DNA of 5,936 nt from Desulfobacterales bacterium (GTDB lineage Bacteria > Desulfobacterota > DSM-4660 > Desulfatiglandales > Desulfatiglandaceae), in the NCBI GenBank assembly GCA_022013615.1, contig JAKLQB010000164.1:1-5936 (forward strand), given 5' to 3'. Shown here piece by piece: positions 4,416 to 5,936 of the stretch. The position numbers and the translations under genes were made by a program. Below the pieces are notes generated by a model. The model saw nothing but the letters and a program-made list of their open reading frames with translations, made no database searches and was not told the origin of the DNA. Positions within the stretch are counted from its first letter, which is position 1; each line of letters opens with the position of its first letter.

Positions 4416-5669
4416 ATGGCTATGGATGATGAAAAAATTCAACGAAAGCTCGCCGCTATCTTTCATGCTGACGTTGTTGGTTACAGTAAATTGATGAGAG
4501 ACGATGAAATGGCTACTGTCAATACGATCTCTGAATACAGGGAACTTATGACCACCCTTATTCGGCAGCATCGTGGGCGCGTCGTAGACACGTCCGGGGA
4601 TAATATACTGGCCGAATTCCCAAGTGTTGTTGATGCCATGCAAAGCGCCGTTTCGGCTCAAAAGGAGTTACGATCCCACAATGCCAACCTTCCCGAACAT
4701 CGCTGGATGCAATTCCGAATTGGAATCAATATTGGTGACGTGATCCAGGAGGGGGATCGTATTTACGGAGACGGTGTTAACATTGCAGCGAGATTGGAGA
4801 CGCTTGCCGAACCCGGCGGCATTTGCATTTCCCGAATGGCCTATGATCAGATTGAGAGCAAACTGCCTTTGGGATATGAGTATTTGGGGGAACATGTATT
4901 GAAAAATATCGGCAAGCCCCTTCATGCCTACCGTGTTGTTATGGAAGAGGATAACCGGTCCCGTCAAAAAAAGAAAACAGAGGGCTCGGATTACCGACAC
5001 GAACATCGGCATTCATCCCACGCTTCCAAGGGAGAACACTTTGAGCAGTCCTTTCAGAAAGTCAAAGTCCATCTGAAAGATTTTGCGAAAGAGATAAAAG
5101 AAGATGAGCACCTGGGTGAGACCTTTAAGGACATCAAGGGCAGGGTTCGGTCCTTTGCAGACGAGATGGCACACAGCCCCGATCATGGGAAAAGGGCCTT
5201 TCGTGACCTCATAGCGACCAAACACGTGAGCTTTTTTCTTGGGATTGCCGCATTCCTCTTTCTTATCAATGCACTCACTTCTTTTGGACGATGGTGGTTC
5301 CCGTTCCCGCTCGTATCGATTGGTTTAATCACCTATCTCCATTGGCTTAGAACATCTTTCTTTTCACCGGAAGAAGAAAAAAAATTACACCAGAAATTAC
5401 TCCAAAAGGAATTGGCCCGATTGGATGCGGATCTTAGTGATACTGAAGAGGGATTCGCCCGGGCTGACAGGCAGGCACATGCGCGTGTTCGATTTTACAA
5501 TCATGTGTATGTCTATGTGGGCATCAATGCTTTCTTAATAGTGATCAACCTGCTTACCAACCCTTTTAAATGGTGGTTCCTCTTCCCCCTAATATTCTGG
5601 GGATTTGGACTCTTCATGCATTGGATGAAACTGACGATGCGCCTGCCCGATAAAAAACGGTCTCGATAG
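4416..5669 (+). CDS. Class III adenylate/guanylate cyclase domain protein with two tandem C-terminal 2TM domains
   Basis: A 417-residue protein predicted to make a cyclic nucleotide (cAMP or cGMP) from NTP. The cyclase homology domain covers about 10-175: metal-binding Asp19 in ADVVGYSKLM and Asp62 in SGDNILAEF, and transition-state residues Asn122 and Arg126 in GVNIAARLE. By alignment to Rv1625c, the canonical adenine-selecting Lys/Asp pair is replaced by Asp58 and Arg115, as is common in this subfamily, so the product cannot be assigned. Residues 180-260 are a charged, His-rich (193-208) and helical linker. Two related membrane segments follow, about 268-315 and 361-410, each with two hydrophobic helices, a central WWF-x-FPL and a closing HW; they match the 2TM domain family. 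A charged helix (317-360) joins them. Starts: ATG at 4416 has a weak GGTGA only 3 bases upstream; ATG at 4422 (residue 3) is better spaced. The gene is divergent from brnTA. Catalysis would be cytosolic, with the C-terminus anchored in the inner membrane. Confidence 0.9.
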   Translation: MAMDDEKIQRKLAAIFHADVVGYSKLMRDDEMATVNTISEYRELMTTLIRQHRGRVVDTSGDNILAEFPSVVDAMQSAVSAQKELRSHNANLPEHRWMQFRIGINIGDVIQEGDRIYGDGVNIAARLETLAEPGGICISRMAYDQIESKLPLGYEYLGEHVLKNIGKPLHAYRVVMEEDNRSRQKKKTEGSDYRHEHRHSSHASKGEHFEQSFQKVKVHLKDFAKEIKEDEHLGETFKDIKGRVRSFADEMAHSPDHGKRAFRDLIATKHVSFFLGIAAFLFLINALTSFGRWWFPFPLVSIGLITYLHWLRTSFFSPEEEKKLHQKLLQKELARLDADLSDTEEGFARADRQAHARVRFYNHVYVYVGINAFLIVINLLTNPFKWWFLFPLIFWGFGLFMHWMKLTMRLPDKKRSR

Positions 5670-5936
5670 GCCGGATCTATGTTATCCTGCCCCTCAACAA
5701 GAACGATGAGTCAAGAGCAGACCCCAGGCCTATATGATGCCATGCGGACGGCCCACAAATATTCAACTATAACGCATTTTATATGAGCTTCGCATAAATT
5801 GGAACCCCTGCCGGACGCTCGTAAGCCGACTGTTTTCTCACATCGGACAACCCCATTGTGTTTGAAAAGAGATTTCTGCGCCCCGGCCTACAAGAAACAA
5901 AACCGAACTTACTAAGAACTTACTGAGTTGTTACGA
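5670..5936. other. Right-hand stretch without a convincing gene
   Basis: These 267 bases contain no coding frame with family features, no tRNA and no clear hairpin terminator for the cyclase gene. The only items of note are a 26-codon ATG frame at 5706-5786 (MSQEQTPGLYDAMRTA at its start) and an 11-base tandem repeat at 5905-5926. The next gene probably begins beyond the window. Confidence 0.5.
5905..5926. repeat. Short 11-base tandem repeat near the window edge
   Basis: GAACTTACTAA (5905-5915) is followed directly by GAACTTACTGA (5916-5926), with one mismatch. Two short copies may be chance. They could also be part of a longer repeat or mobile element end that continues past the window. Confidence 0.3.

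Noticed and set aside
4215..4661. Minus-strand open frame of 148 residues
   Set aside because: It runs antisense through the conserved cyclase domain and across the intergenic promoter region, with no recognisable motif. Its last ATG (4265) lies within the brnTA -10 box.
4668..5225. Two minus-strand open frames inside the cyclase gene
   Set aside because: They are antisense to conserved cyclase motifs and the linker, with no supporting features.
5709..5725. AAGAGCAGACCCC stretch recalling sequences near REP-associated transposases
   Set aside because: There is no transposase gene, inverted repeat or second copy in the window to support a mobile element.

Overview
The window is a piece of a Gram-negative bacterial chromosome of middling G+C content. 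An outer-membrane-type MltD lipoprotein indicates a diderm. The overall gene style (MltD with several LysM repeats, a CCA-adding enzyme tail, MazEF and BrnTA modules, a cyclase with a cytosolic catalytic domain) would suit a deltaproteobacterium (Desulfobacterota). That placement is an impression, not something the sequence proves.

Layout from left to right. Positions 1-222 (+) hold the last 73 residues of a tRNA CCA-adding enzyme / poly(A) polymerase family protein cut by the window edge. A 182-base gap follows with a good sigma-70-type promoter (259-287) and a small hairpin just before the ribosome binding site. Positions 405-2267 (+) encode a complete MltD-like membrane-bound lytic transglycosylase: lipoprotein signal, proline-rich linker, SLT catalytic domain, three clear LysM repeats and one degenerate one. 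On the opposite strand, overlapping its 3' end by 14 bases, is a HAD-family phosphatase (2254-2901).

The centre of the window (about 2986-4292) is a block of two type II toxin-antitoxin modules, both on the minus strand and visibly richer in A+T than the flanking genes. The first transcribed is brnT-brnA (toxin then antitoxin, ATGA overlap). The second is mazE-mazF (antitoxin then toxin, 7-base overlap). Each has its own promoter, and the two have the same core: TTGACA, 17-base spacer, TACAAT. In both, the -10 box sits in a repeated or palindromic element that is a good candidate for an autoregulatory operator. The BrnT toxin frame (3964-4248) has no ATG, GTG or TTG in a usable position. The MazF toxin has Arg where the family has a catalytic Thr. 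Both toxins may therefore be weakened or inactive, or may start or work in a non-standard way.

The right part (4416-5669, +) encodes a class III adenylate/guanylate cyclase domain joined through a His-rich, helical linker to two tandem copies of a 2TM membrane domain (four predicted transmembrane helices). The final 267 bases have no convincing gene, only a 26-codon reading frame and a short 11-base tandem repeat at the edge.

Functionally this is a mixed neighbourhood: tRNA end maturation, cell-wall remodelling, a small-molecule phosphatase, two growth-control modules and a nucleotide second-messenger enzyme. Apart from the pairing within each toxin-antitoxin module, nothing in the layout shows that these genes work together. 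I found no CRISPR array, tRNA, rRNA or transposase gene.
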